DNA of 34,453 bases from NCBI GenBank assembly GCA_945871425.1, contig CAMBVS010000046.1, positions 1-34,453 on the forward strand. The letters run 5' to 3'. Below the pieces are notes generated by a model, which had not been told where the DNA came from, ran no database searches, and saw nothing but the letters and a program-made list of their open reading frames with translations. This stretch comes from Rhizobium sp. Q54. Lineage in GTDB: Bacteria; Pseudomonadota; Alphaproteobacteria; SHVZ01. This document shows, piece by piece, positions 7,870 through 16,036 of the stretch (the stretch's first letter is position 1; every line of letters starts with the position of its first letter). The translations under genes and the position numbers were made by a program.

Positions 7870-9198
7870 TCAGTCGGCAAAGCGGAATGGCAGCATCGCC
7901 AGCGCCCGATCGAGCTTCGCCTGCATGTCGGTGAGGTCCCGGCCGCCGATGTTGATAAGCCCGTGGCGAAAGCTGTAGCTGTCCTGGGGCAGCTCCGACA
8001 AGCGCATTCCGGGAACCGCCCGGATCATCACCACCGTGTTCGGAATCGCCTCTCCGACCCGGGCGACGTCGTCATCCGAAGGCACCGCCAGGCAGAGCCG
8101 ATCGGTGAAGCCGCGGAGCACGAAGCTGGCGGCCGCCCGGTAACGGCCCTGGCGCCAGCCGTGATCGGGCCGCCGCCCTTCGGCGAGGTCCATGAGGATC
8201 CGGTAGGTGTTGATGCCGTCGACCTTCTCGTACAGATCGCCGAACTGCATGGAGAGGCGGTCGTTCACCTCGATCACCATCGGCGCCGGGCGCCTCGGGT
8301 CCCAGAAGAACTCGATGTTGAACAGGCCATGGTCGAATCCCAGGCCCGGCATCAGCGTCCGCGCCACGTCGGCCATCTGCGCCTGGACCTTGAGGGGCAG
8401 CGCCGAGGGGTACTGGAAGCGCTTGAAGCTGACCTTGTTGGCGAATCGGATGGAGTCGACGACACCGAGAACGGTGACCTCGCCGCCATGGACGTAGCCG
8501 TCGAGGGTGCATTGGATGCCCCCCATCAGCTCCTCGGCCAGCATCCACTTCCGGCCCTCGGTGAGATCGGACGGCGGATCGGCGTCCTGCATCAGGTCCA
8601 GGAACGACTCGAGGAACGGCGGCAGTCGCTCGGCCGCCATCGCCAGGGCCTGGCGATAGGCGGCCGCGTCGGCGATGCGAAATCCCAGATAGGAGAGATA
8701 GGACTTGATCGGCTTCATCCAGAACGGCCGGCCGACGCCGAGCGCCTCGAGTTCCACCGGACGATCGAGATCAACCAGCGCGAAGCGCGGCGTCGAGTCG
8801 GGCACCAGGCGGCGCTGCAGCACCCGGCTCCAGCCCTTGTGCTCGCAGCGGACCGCGGCTCGGAAGTCGAGGCCGGGAAGTCCGAGGTTCCGGCAGATGG
8901 CCGGAACCAGAAGGCTCGGCGGGTAGTCCTCGACGCCGATGACGCCGTCGATCCGCGGCTGGGCCCGGGCGAAGGCGGTGGCGCGGGCGATGAAGTCCCG
9001 CGGCCGGCAGACATAGGGGTCGGAGGCCTCCTCGTAGGTGCCGATCTCGGCCAGCGTCAGGGATCCCGGCGCCACCAGCCTCTGGATCTGAGTCCGGTCC
9101 TCGTCGCTGACCCCGACCGAGAGCAACGTCGTCGCCGTCGCAGGCGGCGGCGATGGCGGGACGATGGCGCGGGCGTGGTCGGGGGCATCCGGAACCAT
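7870..9198 (-). CDS. ATP-grasp domain protein (carboxylate-amine ligase type)
   Basis: This 442-residue protein has an ATP-grasp core. A nucleotide-binding lysine lies in FWMKPIKSYLS (Met161-Lys162), a second strand region in LAEELMGGIQCTLDGYV, and the Mg-binding acidic/Asn element in MVIEVNDRLSMQFGD (Glu310, Asn312). The family activates a carboxylate as an acyl phosphate and joins it to an amine or thiol. The N-terminal 130 residues (VGVEDYPPSLLVPAICRNLG) resemble the pre-ATP-grasp domain. The C-terminal 100 residues are probably a lid or biotin-carboxylase-C-like region. The substrate is unknown. It is the first gene of a pair with the persulfide-dioxygenase-like gene; AAGGAAG lies about ten bases before the ATG. 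Confidence 0.82.
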   Translation of the reverse strand: MVPDAPDHARAIVPPSPPPATATTLLSVGVSDEDRTQIQRLVAPGSLTLAEIGTYEEASDPYVCRPRDFIARATAFARAQPRIDGVIGVEDYPPSLLVPAICRNLGLPGLDFRAAVRCEHKGWSRVLQRRLVPDSTPRFALVDLDRPVELEALGVGRPFWMKPIKSYLSYLGFRIADAAAYRQALAMAAERLPPFLESFLDLMQDADPPSDLTEGRKWMLAEELMGGIQCTLDGYVHGGEVTVLGVVDSIRFANKVSFKRFQYPSALPLKVQAQMADVARTLMPGLGFDHGLFNIEFFWDPRRPAPMVIEVNDRLSMQFGDLYEKVDGINTYRILMDLAEGRRPDHGWRQGRYRAAASFVLRGFTDRLCLAVPSDDDVARVGEAIPNTVVMIRAVPGMRLSELPQDSYSFRHGLINIGGRDLTDMQAKLDRALAMLPFRFAD

Positions 9199-9356
9199 GT
9201 CGGCGGATCTTCCTTAGATGAGAGCCCGCTAGCAACAGGGTTGCCGAGCTCCAACACCGGCGGAGGGGATCGGCGCCACGAAATCCGCACAATTGCGTCA
9301 CTCGGAGGTCACGGATCGTGAGTAGCTTGCGTCAACGAAAAGACGGGAGTGACGAG

Positions 9357-9491
9357 ATGGAATTGGCAGCGGCAATGGCGGCCTGGGCGATTGCGCTGGT
9401 ATTCCTGTGGACGATGGCCCGCCTGCTCGGTCGCCTGATCGACCGCTCGATCGACCGCAACCTGCCGGACCCGCGCTGGTTCGAGGCCTGA
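9357..9491 (+). CDS. 44-residue single-pass membrane microprotein
   Basis: A short open frame from ATG at 9357-9359 to TGA at 9489-9491 encodes 44 residues. It starts MELAAAMAAWAIALVFLWTM, a good transmembrane helix. An amphipathic, Arg-rich tail follows (ARLLGRLIDRSIDRNLPDPR, ending WFEA). A GGGAG lies a few bases upstream with acceptable spacing. Positive-inside topology would put the tail in the cytoplasm. I do not recognise the family. The gene stands alone between the ATP-grasp gene (divergent, about 160 bases away) and tRNA-Thr. Composition and a usable ribosome binding site favour a real gene, but the size leaves doubt. Confidence 0.5.
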   Translation: MELAAAMAAWAIALVFLWTMARLLGRLIDRSIDRNLPDPRWFEA

Positions 9492-9599
9492 ACTGCGGCC
9501 GGGGACCGCCCCTCCTCCGCCCTTGCAACCCCCTGGCCCCTGTGGCATGGAAGCGCCCGCCCGGCGCTCCCTTCAGGTCGTCGGCGCGCTAGAAGCGTC

Positions 9600-9674
9600 G
9601 CCGCCTTAGCTCAGTGGTAGAGCGCACCCTTGGTAAGGGTGAGGTCGACAGTTCAATCCTGTCAGGCGGCACCA
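9600..9674 (+). tRNA. tRNA-Thr (anticodon GGT)
   Basis: A complete cloverleaf can be folded. The acceptor stem GCCGCCT pairs with AGGCGGC. The D arm is GCTC-AGTGGTA-GAGC. The anticodon stem CACCC/GGGTG encloses loop TTGGTAA with anticodon GGT, and the T arm is GACAG-TTCAATC-CTGTC. The discriminator base is A and the CCA end is encoded. GGT reads the threonine codon ACC, and ACU by wobble. No terminator or further tRNA is adjacent. Confidence 0.95.
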
Positions 9675-9858
9675 GCTTCTCCCGGCAAATCCCAGCGCGC
9701 GCCGCGGTGATCTTCAGCCATTGAGCCGCACTCCTCCAGGGTCCATATCATCGGCGGCCCGTGCCGCTCGCCGGCGCGAGCGGGGACCAAGGCCGAGATG
9801 CGCAGGGGCCGCCCCCGCGCTAGCATGACGCCCTGGAAGAGGGCCGAAGGAGTACGCC

Positions 9859-10515
9859 ATGTGGATGTTCCGCAAGAAATCGCTGGACCTGCCGACCGCC
9901 GACCAGGCGCTGCCCGGCCGTGACAAGGCGATCGCGGTCGAGAACAAGCATTTCGTCAACGGGCACGCCCTCAAGCCGCCCTTCCCGGCCGGGATCGAGA
10001 CGGCGATGTTCGGCCTCGGCTGCTTCTGGGGCGCCGAACGCAAGTTCTGGCAGGCGGACGGCGTCTGGAGCACGGCCGTCGGCTATGCGGCCGGCGTCAC
10101 CCCCAATCCGACCTACGAGGAGGTCTGTTCCGGGATGACCGGGCACAACGAGGTGGTCATGGTCGCCTTCGATCCTAGGCGTGTCAGCTATGACGAGTTG
10201 CTCAGGGTCTTCTGGGAGAGCCACAACCCGACCCAGGGCATGCGTCAGGGCAACGACGTCGGGACCCAATATCGCTCGGGCATTTACGTCTGCACCGACG
10301 CGCAGAGGCGTGCGGCCGAAGCCTCCCGCGACGCCTATGCCGACGGGCTGAAGCGCGCCGGCTACGGGGCGATCACCACCGAGATCCTGGACGCGCCACC
10401 ATTCTATTACGCCGAGGATTATCACCAGCAATACCTGGCAAAGAACCCGGCCGGCTATTGCGGCCTCGGCGGCACCGGTGTCGCCTGCCCGGTCGGGCTC
10501 GCCGCAGCCGAATAG
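9859..10515 (+). CDS. msrA: Peptide-methionine (S)-S-oxide reductase MsrA
   Basis: MsrA repairs oxidised methionine (the S-sulfoxide), free or in proteins, using thioredoxin. The 218-residue protein contains the diagnostic GCFWG motif with catalytic Cys55 ([13 protein letters not shown]), then [26 protein letters not shown] and [24 protein letters not shown] blocks. Its C-terminal [15 protein letters not shown] supplies likely resolving cysteines. No signal peptide is present, so it is cytoplasmic. The start ATG has GAAGGAG six bases upstream. It is transcribed alone, facing the convergent universal stress protein gene 16 bases downstream. Confidence 0.96.
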   Translation: MWMFRKKSLDLPTADQALPGRDKAIAVENKHFVNGHALKPPFPAGIETAMFGLGCFWGAERKFWQADGVWSTAVGYAAGVTPNPTYEEVCSGMTGHNEVVMVAFDPRRVSYDELLRVFWESHNPTQGMRQGNDVGTQYRSGIYVCTDAQRRAAEASRDAYADGLKRAGYGAITTEILDAPPFYYAEDYHQQYLAKNPAGYCGLGGTGVACPVGLAAAE

Positions 10516-10531
10516 CCGCGCCTCCCCGCCT

Positions 10532-11380
10532 TCAGTGGGCGAAGAGGACCGGCATTTCCGCGTTCATGATGATGTGCCGGGTGGCGCCGCCGAAGATCAT
10601 CTGGCGAAGCCGGCTTTGCGTGTAGGCGCCCTTGATCATCAGGTCCGCCTTCATCTCGACGGCCTCGGCGCAGAAGACTTCGCCGACGGTGCGGCCGCGT
10701 GCGTCCACATGACGGGCGGTCGCAGGCAGGCCGGCCTTGGTGAGCGCCCGGGCCAGCTCGTCGCCACTCGGCCCCGGCGTCATCCCGCCCTCGACGCTGA
10801 TGACGTGGAGCTCCTTCGCCTGCTTGAGGAACGGGTTGGAGAACCCGATGGTCCGCGCTGTCTCGCTGGCGCCGTTCCAGGCGATCATGACGCGGTCGCC
10901 GATGGTCGGCGGCGCCTTCGGCGGCGCCATCAGGACCGGCCGGCCGCTCTCGAACAGGGCATCCTCCAGCGTCGCCTCGGCGAGCGACACCAGCTTGTCC
11001 GGCCGCTCGACCACGATCAGGTCGAAGACCCGTCCGAGCGAGCCGACCACAGCGTTCTGCTGCCCCTGCTCCTCCCGCCACTCGGCGGTGACGCCGGGAG
11101 TCGACGGCTGGGCGGAGGCGAGCGGAACCCCTTTGCCTGCCATATAGGATTCGAAGGTCTTGCGGGCGGCGTCGCGCCGCTCCTTGTCCTCCTGCTCGAG
11201 GACCCGGTCGGCCTCGACCGGCACGGCAACCCCCATCTCGCCCCACGGGATCACCACCGGCGCCGTCGTCCCGGCGCCGAGCCCGACGACATGTGCGCCG
11301 AAGCGGCGCGCCACCAGCAGCGCGGTGTCGTAAACCGCCGTGCCGCCATCGCCGCCAGGAATGGCAAGGATGCTTTTCAT
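10532..11380 (-). CDS. Universal stress protein with two tandem UspA domains
   Basis: This 282-residue protein has two UspA-like halves: residues 1 to about 145 (MKSILAIPGGDGGTAVYDTA to ATLEDALFESGRPVLMAPP) and about 160-282 (RVMIAWNGASETARTI onward). The second half ends with the ATP-binding pattern G-A-Y-T-Q-S-R-L-R-Q-M-I-F-G-G-A-T, matching the G-2x-G-9x-G(S/T) theme approximately. Tandem Usp proteins help cells survive stress or starvation and often bind ATP; no enzymatic reaction is predicted. GGAGGAGGTC stands just upstream of the ATG, a strong ribosome binding site. It is monocistronic and convergent with msrA. The neighbouring oxidative-repair gene is suggestive but not proof of shared regulation. 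Confidence 0.9.
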   Translation of the reverse strand: MKSILAIPGGDGGTAVYDTALLVARRFGAHVVGLGAGTTAPVVIPWGEMGVAVPVEADRVLEQEDKERRDAARKTFESYMAGKGVPLASAQPSTPGVTAEWREEQGQQNAVVGSLGRVFDLIVVERPDKLVSLAEATLEDALFESGRPVLMAPPKAPPTIGDRVMIAWNGASETARTIGFSNPFLKQAKELHVISVEGGMTPGPSGDELARALTKAGLPATARHVDARGRTVGEVFCAEAVEMKADLMIKGAYTQSRLRQMIFGGATRHIIMNAEMPVLFAH

Positions 11381-11503
11381 GACCTGACCTCCTCCATCCG
11401 ACGCCTACCCTTTAGACGGGCATGTGCGAGACAAGATGTTACGTCCCCGGCGCAAGGCTAACCGTGCCGGAGCCTGCCGTCACCTGCGGAGATCAACGGC
11501 GGC

Positions 11504-12313
11504 TCACCCGGCACGAAGGCCGAGCGCAGCCAGCGCCTCGCCGGTCAGCACCATTCGCTGGCTGTCGATTCCTTCCCAGGTCGTTGCCCGGAGGAACGTC
11601 GCGAAGGCGAACTGGTCCTTCGGGCGGACGAGCGTGCCGACGAACCAGCCCTCATAACCACTGGCGACCCTGCCGCCTCCCGTCTTCCCGGAGAGGACCA
11701 TACCCCGCCCCCGCTCGATCTCCATGATCTCTCGGACCAGCCCGACCGCGCGGGTGGACAAGGTTGTCCGCCCCTCGACCAGATCGGCGAGCCTCTCCAC
11801 CTGCTCCTCGGCCGCGATCCGGAGGCTGCTGTTGATCCAGAACCGGTCGATCCCGCCGGAAACATCGGCATTGCCGTAGCCGACCGCGCGCAGCGCGGCA
11901 CCCATGCGCTCGGGCCCGATGCGGAGCGCGAGCTCGCGGAAGAACCAGACCGCCGACGCCTTGAAGGCGCTCCGCACGTCATGCGGGCGCTTCCACTCCT
12001 CCGGCCAGTCGCCGGCGGCCGGGTGCTTCTCCGCATCCCAGCCGAGCCGGAAGGAGAGATCGGGGATCTCGCCGACGTCGAGCGCAATCGCCGCGCTCCA
12101 GATCGCGAACGTGGAGAACGGCGACTTCGGCTGGGCGGCGAGCTCAGGCTCGTAACGCAGCGTCTCACCGGTCCCGATGTTCCGGATCACGAAAGCGGCG
12201 CCGGTCCCGGTCAGCGCCGTCGACAGCGCCTCCTCCCGACTGGCCGCGGCGGCAGAGCCGATTCCGAGAACCGTCGCGCCGATGGTCCCCTGCAGCATGT
12301 CCCGTCGCGTCAT
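11504..12313 (-). CDS. Class D beta-lactamase-like protein lacking the active-site lysine
   Basis: This 269-residue protein aligns by motif with OXA-type class D beta-lactamases. The nucleophile is in PFSTFA (Ser67), followed by SAV at 120-122, YGN at 146-148, FW at 158-159 (the tryptophan that packs on the carboxylated lysine), KTG at 210-212 and GWFVG at 222-226. The S-x-x-K lysine, which is carboxylated and acts as general base in class D enzymes, is Ala70 here; I read the codon as GCG. The N-terminus MTRRDMLQGTIGATVLGIGS has a twin-arginine pair and a hydrophobic stretch ending in alanines, so Tat export to the periplasm is likely. The ATG at 12311-12313 fits that signal. It may bind beta-lactams or peptidoglycan peptides without efficient turnover. 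It is divergent from the M81 genes. Confidence 0.82.
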   Translation of the reverse strand: MTRRDMLQGTIGATVLGIGSAAAASREEALSTALTGTGAAFVIRNIGTGETLRYEPELAAQPKSPFSTFAIWSAAIALDVGEIPDLSFRLGWDAEKHPAAGDWPEEWKRPHDVRSAFKASAVWFFRELALRIGPERMGAALRAVGYGNADVSGGIDRFWINSSLRIAAEEQVERLADLVEGRTTLSTRAVGLVREIMEIERGRGMVLSGKTGGGRVASGYEGWFVGTLVRPKDQFAFATFLRATTWEGIDSQRMVLTGEALAALGLRAG

Positions 12314-12427
12314 CACGGCGACGCCCCCTCCCACCCGAGGTCCGCGGAGGCGCACGGTAGACCGGGGAGCGGCCACCGCGCCATACTCCGTCTCCTTCTT
12401 CTGTTGTCCTTCCCGGAGCATCGCCCC

Positions 12428-13879
12428 ATGAAGCTGTTCGTCGCCGGCATGGCGCATGAGACCAACACCTTTTCTCCGCTGCCGACCTCGAAACGGGCCT
12501 TCGAAGAGCTTTTGGTCCGGCCGAAGACCGGCCAGGGGCTCGACCGCCTGGGCGACGCCTTCGGCTACAAGGACTTCATCCGTTTGGGCGAGCAGTCGCA
12601 GATGCAGGTGACGAAGAGCCTCTTCTGCGCAGCCCAGCCGAGCGCGCCGACGCTGCAGCGCGACTACGAGGAGCTCCGCGACGAGATCCTGGACGACCTC
12701 AAGGCCGCCATGCCGGTCGACATGGTTCTGCTGATGCTGCACGGCGCGCAGATGGCCCAGGGCTACGACGACTGCGAGGGCGACATCATCGCCAAGGCGC
12801 GCGCCATCGTCGGCCCGAAGGTGCCGATCGGGGTCGAGCTCGACCTGCACGCCAACGTCACCAAGGCGATGATCGAGAACTCGACCGTCCTCATGGTGTG
12901 CAAGGAGTATCCGCACATCGATTTCGACAAGCGGGCCGAGCAGCTCTTCGACCTCTGCCTCCGTGCCCAGCGGGGCGAGGTCAAGCCTGTGATGTACAAG
13001 TTCGACGTCCCCATGCTGGGTGCCTTCCCGACCACCCGCGAGCCGCTCCGCTCCTTCGTCGGCGAGACGACGGCGATGGAAGGCAAGGACGGCATCCTCT
13101 CGGTCTCGCTGGTCCACGGCTTCGCCTGGTCGGACTTCCCGGAGATGGGAGCCAGCGTCGTGATCGTCGCCGATGGCGACATGGCCAAGGCCAAGGCGCT
13201 GGCAGAGACCCTGGGACGGCGCTTCTTCAACATGCGCGAGGAGATCGAAAGCCCGCTGATCAGCCTCGACCAGGCGCTCGACCAGGCCCTGGCCGAGCCC
13301 AAGGGTCCGGTGGTGATGGCCGACCGCTCGGACAATGCCGGCGGCGGTGCCCCCGGCGACTCCACATACTTCCTGGAAGCCATGCTGAAGCGCGGCGTCA
13401 AGAATGCTGCCCTGTCGATGATCTGGGACCCGATGGCGGTGCAGTCGTGCTTCGATGCCGGCGTCGGCGCGACCCTCGATCTCCGTATCGGCGGCAAGAC
13501 CGGCAAGTTCTCGGGCCAACCCCTGGACGTGACCGCGAAGGTGACGGCGCTCGCCGAGAACCCGCGCCAGTTCATGTTCGGCGCGGTGTCGCCGCTCGGC
13601 CGCTCGGCGGCGATCCATGTCGACGGCATCGACATCGTGTTGAATTCGATCCGCCAGCAGACCTTCAGCCCGGAGGCCTTCTCCGAGCTGGGCATCGATC
13701 CGGCGAAGCGGCATATCCTGGTGGTCAAGTCGACGCAGCACTTCCATGGCTGCTTCGCCCCGATCGCCGCCAAGATCATCTATGTCGGCGCCCCGGGGAC
13801 GTTGTCGACCAACTATCTGCAGTTCCCCTACAAGCGCATGCCGCGGCCCATGGCGCCGCTCGACAAGGTGAGCCTCTAG
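12428..13879 (+). CDS. M81 family metallopeptidase (MlrC/microcystinase C-like), copy 1
   Basis: This 483-residue protein opens MKLFVAGMAHETNTFSPLPT, typical of the MlrC N-domain. Candidate active-site residues are Glu11, His105 (LLMLHGA), Asp139 and His141 (ELDLHANV) and His163 (YPHID). Their spacing matches the zinc ligands and catalytic residues I remember for MlrC. The C-terminal domain carries ADRSDNAGGGAPGDST and AAIHVDGIDIVLN. MlrC cleaves the linear tetrapeptide from microcystin; other family members probably hydrolyse unusual small peptides or amides. There is no signal peptide, so the substrate must be imported. Four bases separate it from copy 2, so the two are one operon, and the flanking solute-binding proteins could supply substrate. 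Confidence 0.92.
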   Translation: MKLFVAGMAHETNTFSPLPTSKRAFEELLVRPKTGQGLDRLGDAFGYKDFIRLGEQSQMQVTKSLFCAAQPSAPTLQRDYEELRDEILDDLKAAMPVDMVLLMLHGAQMAQGYDDCEGDIIAKARAIVGPKVPIGVELDLHANVTKAMIENSTVLMVCKEYPHIDFDKRAEQLFDLCLRAQRGEVKPVMYKFDVPMLGAFPTTREPLRSFVGETTAMEGKDGILSVSLVHGFAWSDFPEMGASVVIVADGDMAKAKALAETLGRRFFNMREEIESPLISLDQALDQALAEPKGPVVMADRSDNAGGGAPGDSTYFLEAMLKRGVKNAALSMIWDPMAVQSCFDAGVGATLDLRIGGKTGKFSGQPLDVTAKVTALAENPRQFMFGAVSPLGRSAAIHVDGIDIVLNSIRQQTFSPEAFSELGIDPAKRHILVVKSTQHFHGCFAPIAAKIIYVGAPGTLSTNYLQFPYKRMPRPMAPLDKVSL

Positions 13880-13883
13880 ACTC

Positions 13884-15335
13884 ATGAAGTTGTTCACCGC
13901 CGGCATCAGCCACGAGACCAACAGCTTCTCGCCGCTGCCCACATCCAAGCGCAGTTTCCAGGAGCTGATGATCAGGCCGAAGACCGGCCAGGGCATGGAC
14001 CGCCTGAAGGACGCCGTCGGTTACGGCGACTTCATCCGGCTCGGCGAGGAATCTCAGATGCAGGTGGTCAAGAGCCTCTACTGCGAGGCGCAGCCGAGCG
14101 CGCCGATGCTCCAGCGCGACTACGAGGAGCTTCGCGACGAGATCCTGGACGATCTCAAGGCGGCGATGCCCGTCGACATTGTGCTGCTGATGCTGCACGG
14201 CGCCCATGTCGCCCAGGGCTATGACGACTGCGAGGGTGACATCGCCGAGCGCGTCCGCGCCATTGTCGGGCCGAACGTACCGATCGGGATCGAGCTCGAT
14301 CTCCATGCCAACGTCACCCAGAAGATGCTGGCGAACGCCACGGCCCTGATGGCGTGCAAGGAGTACCCGCACATCGATTTTGGCGAGCGGGCGAAGGACC
14401 TGTTCGAGCTCACCCAGCGGACGGCAAAGGGTGAGATCAAGCCGGTGATGGCCAAGTTCGACGTTCCCATGCTCGGCAACTTCCCGACCACCCGCGAGCC
14501 GCTCCGCTCCTTCGTCGACGAGGTGGCGGCGATGGAGGGCAAGGACGGGATCCTCTCGATCTCGCTCATCCACGGCTTCGCCTGGGCCGACTTCGAGGAG
14601 ATGGGGGCGAGCGTGGTCGTCGTCGCCGATCGCGACGTGGCCAAGGCCAAGGCGCTGGCCGAGGCCCTGGGACGGCGCTTCTTCGCCATGCGCGAGCAGA
14701 TCGCGAGCCCGCTGGTTTCGCTCGACGCCGCGCTCGACCAGGCGGTGGCCTCGGCCACGGGCCCTGTTGTCATGGCCGACCGCTCGGACAATGCCGGCGG
14801 CGGCGCCCCGGGCGATTCGACCTATGTCCTCGGCGCCATGCTGAAGCGCGGCATCAAGAACGCCGCCATCGCCATGATCTGGGACCCGATGGCGGTGCAG
14901 GCCTGCTTCGACGCCGGCATCGGCGCGATTCTCGATCTTCGCATCGGCGGCAAGACCGGCAAGTTCTCAGGACAGCCCCTGGACGTGACCGCGAAGGTGA
15001 CGGGACTGGCCGAGGCGCCGCACCAGTTCGTGTTCGGTGCCCAAGCACCGCTCGGGCGTTCGGCCGCGATCCATGTCGACGGCATCGACGTGATTCTGAA
15101 CTCGATCCGCCAGCAGACCTTCAGCCCGGAATGCTTCACCGAGCTCGGCGTCGATCCTAAGACCCGGAAGATCCTGGCGGTGAAGTCGGCCCAGCACTTC
15201 CACGCCGCCTTCGCCCCGATCGCCGCCAGCATCATCTATCTCGACGCACCCGGGGCGCTGTCGACCAACTACCTGCAATACCCGTTCAAGCGCATGCGCC
15301 GACCGATGGCGCCACTCGACAAGGTCACTCTGTAG
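13884..15335 (+). CDS. M81 family metallopeptidase (MlrC-like), copy 2
   Basis: It has exactly the same length (483 residues) as the upstream copy and aligns without gaps, with roughly four of five residues identical by eye. All candidate metal and catalytic residues are kept (Glu11, His105, Asp139, His141, His163), as is the ADRSDNAGGGAPGDST block. Differences cluster in residues 145-185 (for example NVTQKMLANATALMACKEYP against the first copy's NVTKAMIENSTVLMVCKEYP) and 285-300, which may shape specificity. The ATG begins four bases after the first copy's TAG. A hairpin terminator follows ten bases after its stop. It is a tandem duplicate kept functional, which suggests two related substrates or heteromeric assembly; the choice is inference. 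Confidence 0.92.
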   Translation: MKLFTAGISHETNSFSPLPTSKRSFQELMIRPKTGQGMDRLKDAVGYGDFIRLGEESQMQVVKSLYCEAQPSAPMLQRDYEELRDEILDDLKAAMPVDIVLLMLHGAHVAQGYDDCEGDIAERVRAIVGPNVPIGIELDLHANVTQKMLANATALMACKEYPHIDFGERAKDLFELTQRTAKGEIKPVMAKFDVPMLGNFPTTREPLRSFVDEVAAMEGKDGILSISLIHGFAWADFEEMGASVVVVADRDVAKAKALAEALGRRFFAMREQIASPLVSLDAALDQAVASATGPVVMADRSDNAGGGAPGDSTYVLGAMLKRGIKNAAIAMIWDPMAVQACFDAGIGAILDLRIGGKTGKFSGQPLDVTAKVTGLAEAPHQFVFGAQAPLGRSAAIHVDGIDVILNSIRQQTFSPECFTELGVDPKTRKILAVKSAQHFHAAFAPIAASIIYLDAPGALSTNYLQYPFKRMRRPMAPLDKVTL

Positions 15336-15344
15336 AAGGGAGAA

Positions 15345-15374
15345 AGGGCGCGGCCTCCTAGACCGCGCCCTCTT
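15345..15374. terminator. Bidirectional hairpin terminator between M81 copy 2 and gcrA
   Basis: A nine-base-pair stem (AGGGCGCGG at 15345-15353 with CCGCGCCCT at 15363-15371) closes a nine-base loop. It is followed by TCTTC on the plus strand and by TTTCT on the minus strand. It lies between two convergent genes and can serve both. Confidence 0.75.
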
Positions 15375-15402
15375 CGGTAGCCTGCCGGCTGAAGGCAGAG
15401 CC

Positions 15403-15738
15403 TTAAGCCGCCGCCTCGTCCTTGTTGCGGTACGCGACCGAACAATGGGACGTGCAGTAAGGCCTGCCGGGCGCCGCCTGGGATCCGCAGAAATGGAACC
15501 CGCCTTCGCCCGGATGTCCGATCGGCCAACGACAGCCGCGGTCGCTCACCATCGCCACCATCGCCGGCTTCGGCTTCGCCTTTGCCGGGCTCGGTTGCGA
15601 CAAGCCGATGCGATGCGCTTTGCCGATAACCGCGTTTCGAGTCACCCCACCCCCGAGTGTCTCAGCTATCTGACGAGCGCTCATACCTTTCGCCCACATA
15701 TCCTTGAGTTGCTGAACTCGGTCTTCGCTCCACTCCAC
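15403..15738 (-). CDS. gcrA: GcrA cell cycle regulator family protein
   Basis: GcrA binds sigma-70 RNA polymerase and stimulates promoters that carry CcrM-methylated GANTC sites, opposing CtrA in the alphaproteobacterial cell cycle. This 111-residue protein starts VEWSEDRVQQLKDMWAKGMS, with the helix-turn-helix ARQIAETLGGGVTRNAVIGK-AHRIGL at residues 18-45. Its C-terminal sigma-binding part contains CRWPIG, FHFCG and PYCTSHCSVAY. I choose GTG at 15736-15738 because it has GGGAGG five bases upstream and gives the family N-terminus. An ATG at 15768 would add ten residues that do not fit the family. It is shorter than the Caulobacter protein because the central linker is brief. It is transcribed alone. 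Confidence 0.92.
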   Translation of the reverse strand: MEWSEDRVQQLKDMWAKGMSARQIAETLGGGVTRNAVIGKAHRIGLSQPSPAKAKPKPAMVAMVSDRGCRWPIGHPGEGGFHFCGSQAAPGRPYCTSHCSVAYRNKDEAAA

Positions 15739-16036
15739 GGTGGCCTCCCATCGAAGATCTAGGGGCACTAAACGACGGGCAGACTATATTCGGTATAATC
15801 AACAAGTGCGAGTCTTTTGCGAAGGCCGGCCACAAGGCCAGCCGACAGCCCGCGTCATGGGCGCCGGCCCGGTAAATCGAGCTCTTCCGCCCCTCGGGCG
15901 CAAGCCCTGGGCGACGCGCCCGGCGACCACCTTCTGCCTTCCCCTACGCATAGGCGCGGACCTCGTGTGTCTGTTAGCTTTGGCCCGCCGAAGATCCTCA
16001 AATCCGGCTTTCAGGGCTCACCAATGGGAGAAATGC
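15739..16036. other. Intergenic region between divergent gcrA and a solute-binding protein gene
   Basis: This stretch of about 300 bases contains no gene I can support. Its gcrA-proximal part has an AT-rich tract (about 15783-15800) with TATAGT on the minus strand and TATAAT on the plus strand, but no good -35 hexamer at the right distance in either direction. A GAGTC (GANTC class) site lies at 15810-15814, about 72 bases upstream of the gcrA GTG. The rest is GC-rich and featureless. Confidence 0.5.

Noticed and set aside
7063..9321. A 2.2-kb plus-strand open frame opposite the ATP-grasp and metallo-hydrolase genes.
   Set aside because: The opposite strand has clear catalytic motifs and ribosome binding sites; this frame has low-complexity basic and acidic composition only.
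9675..9858. Possible gene in the gap between tRNA-Thr and msrA.
   Set aside because: The only open frames are antisense tails of the msrA region without a ribosome binding site or recognisable content.
12314..13996. Minus-strand extension of the beta-lactamase-like frame into the M81 genes.
   Set aside because: The extension is a shadow of the first M81 gene; the Tat-like signal peptide fixes the start near 12313.
15783..15800. TATAAT on the plus strand as a promoter for the solute-binding gene.
   Set aside because: No acceptable -35 hexamer at 16-18 bases, and it is more than 200 bases from the gene.
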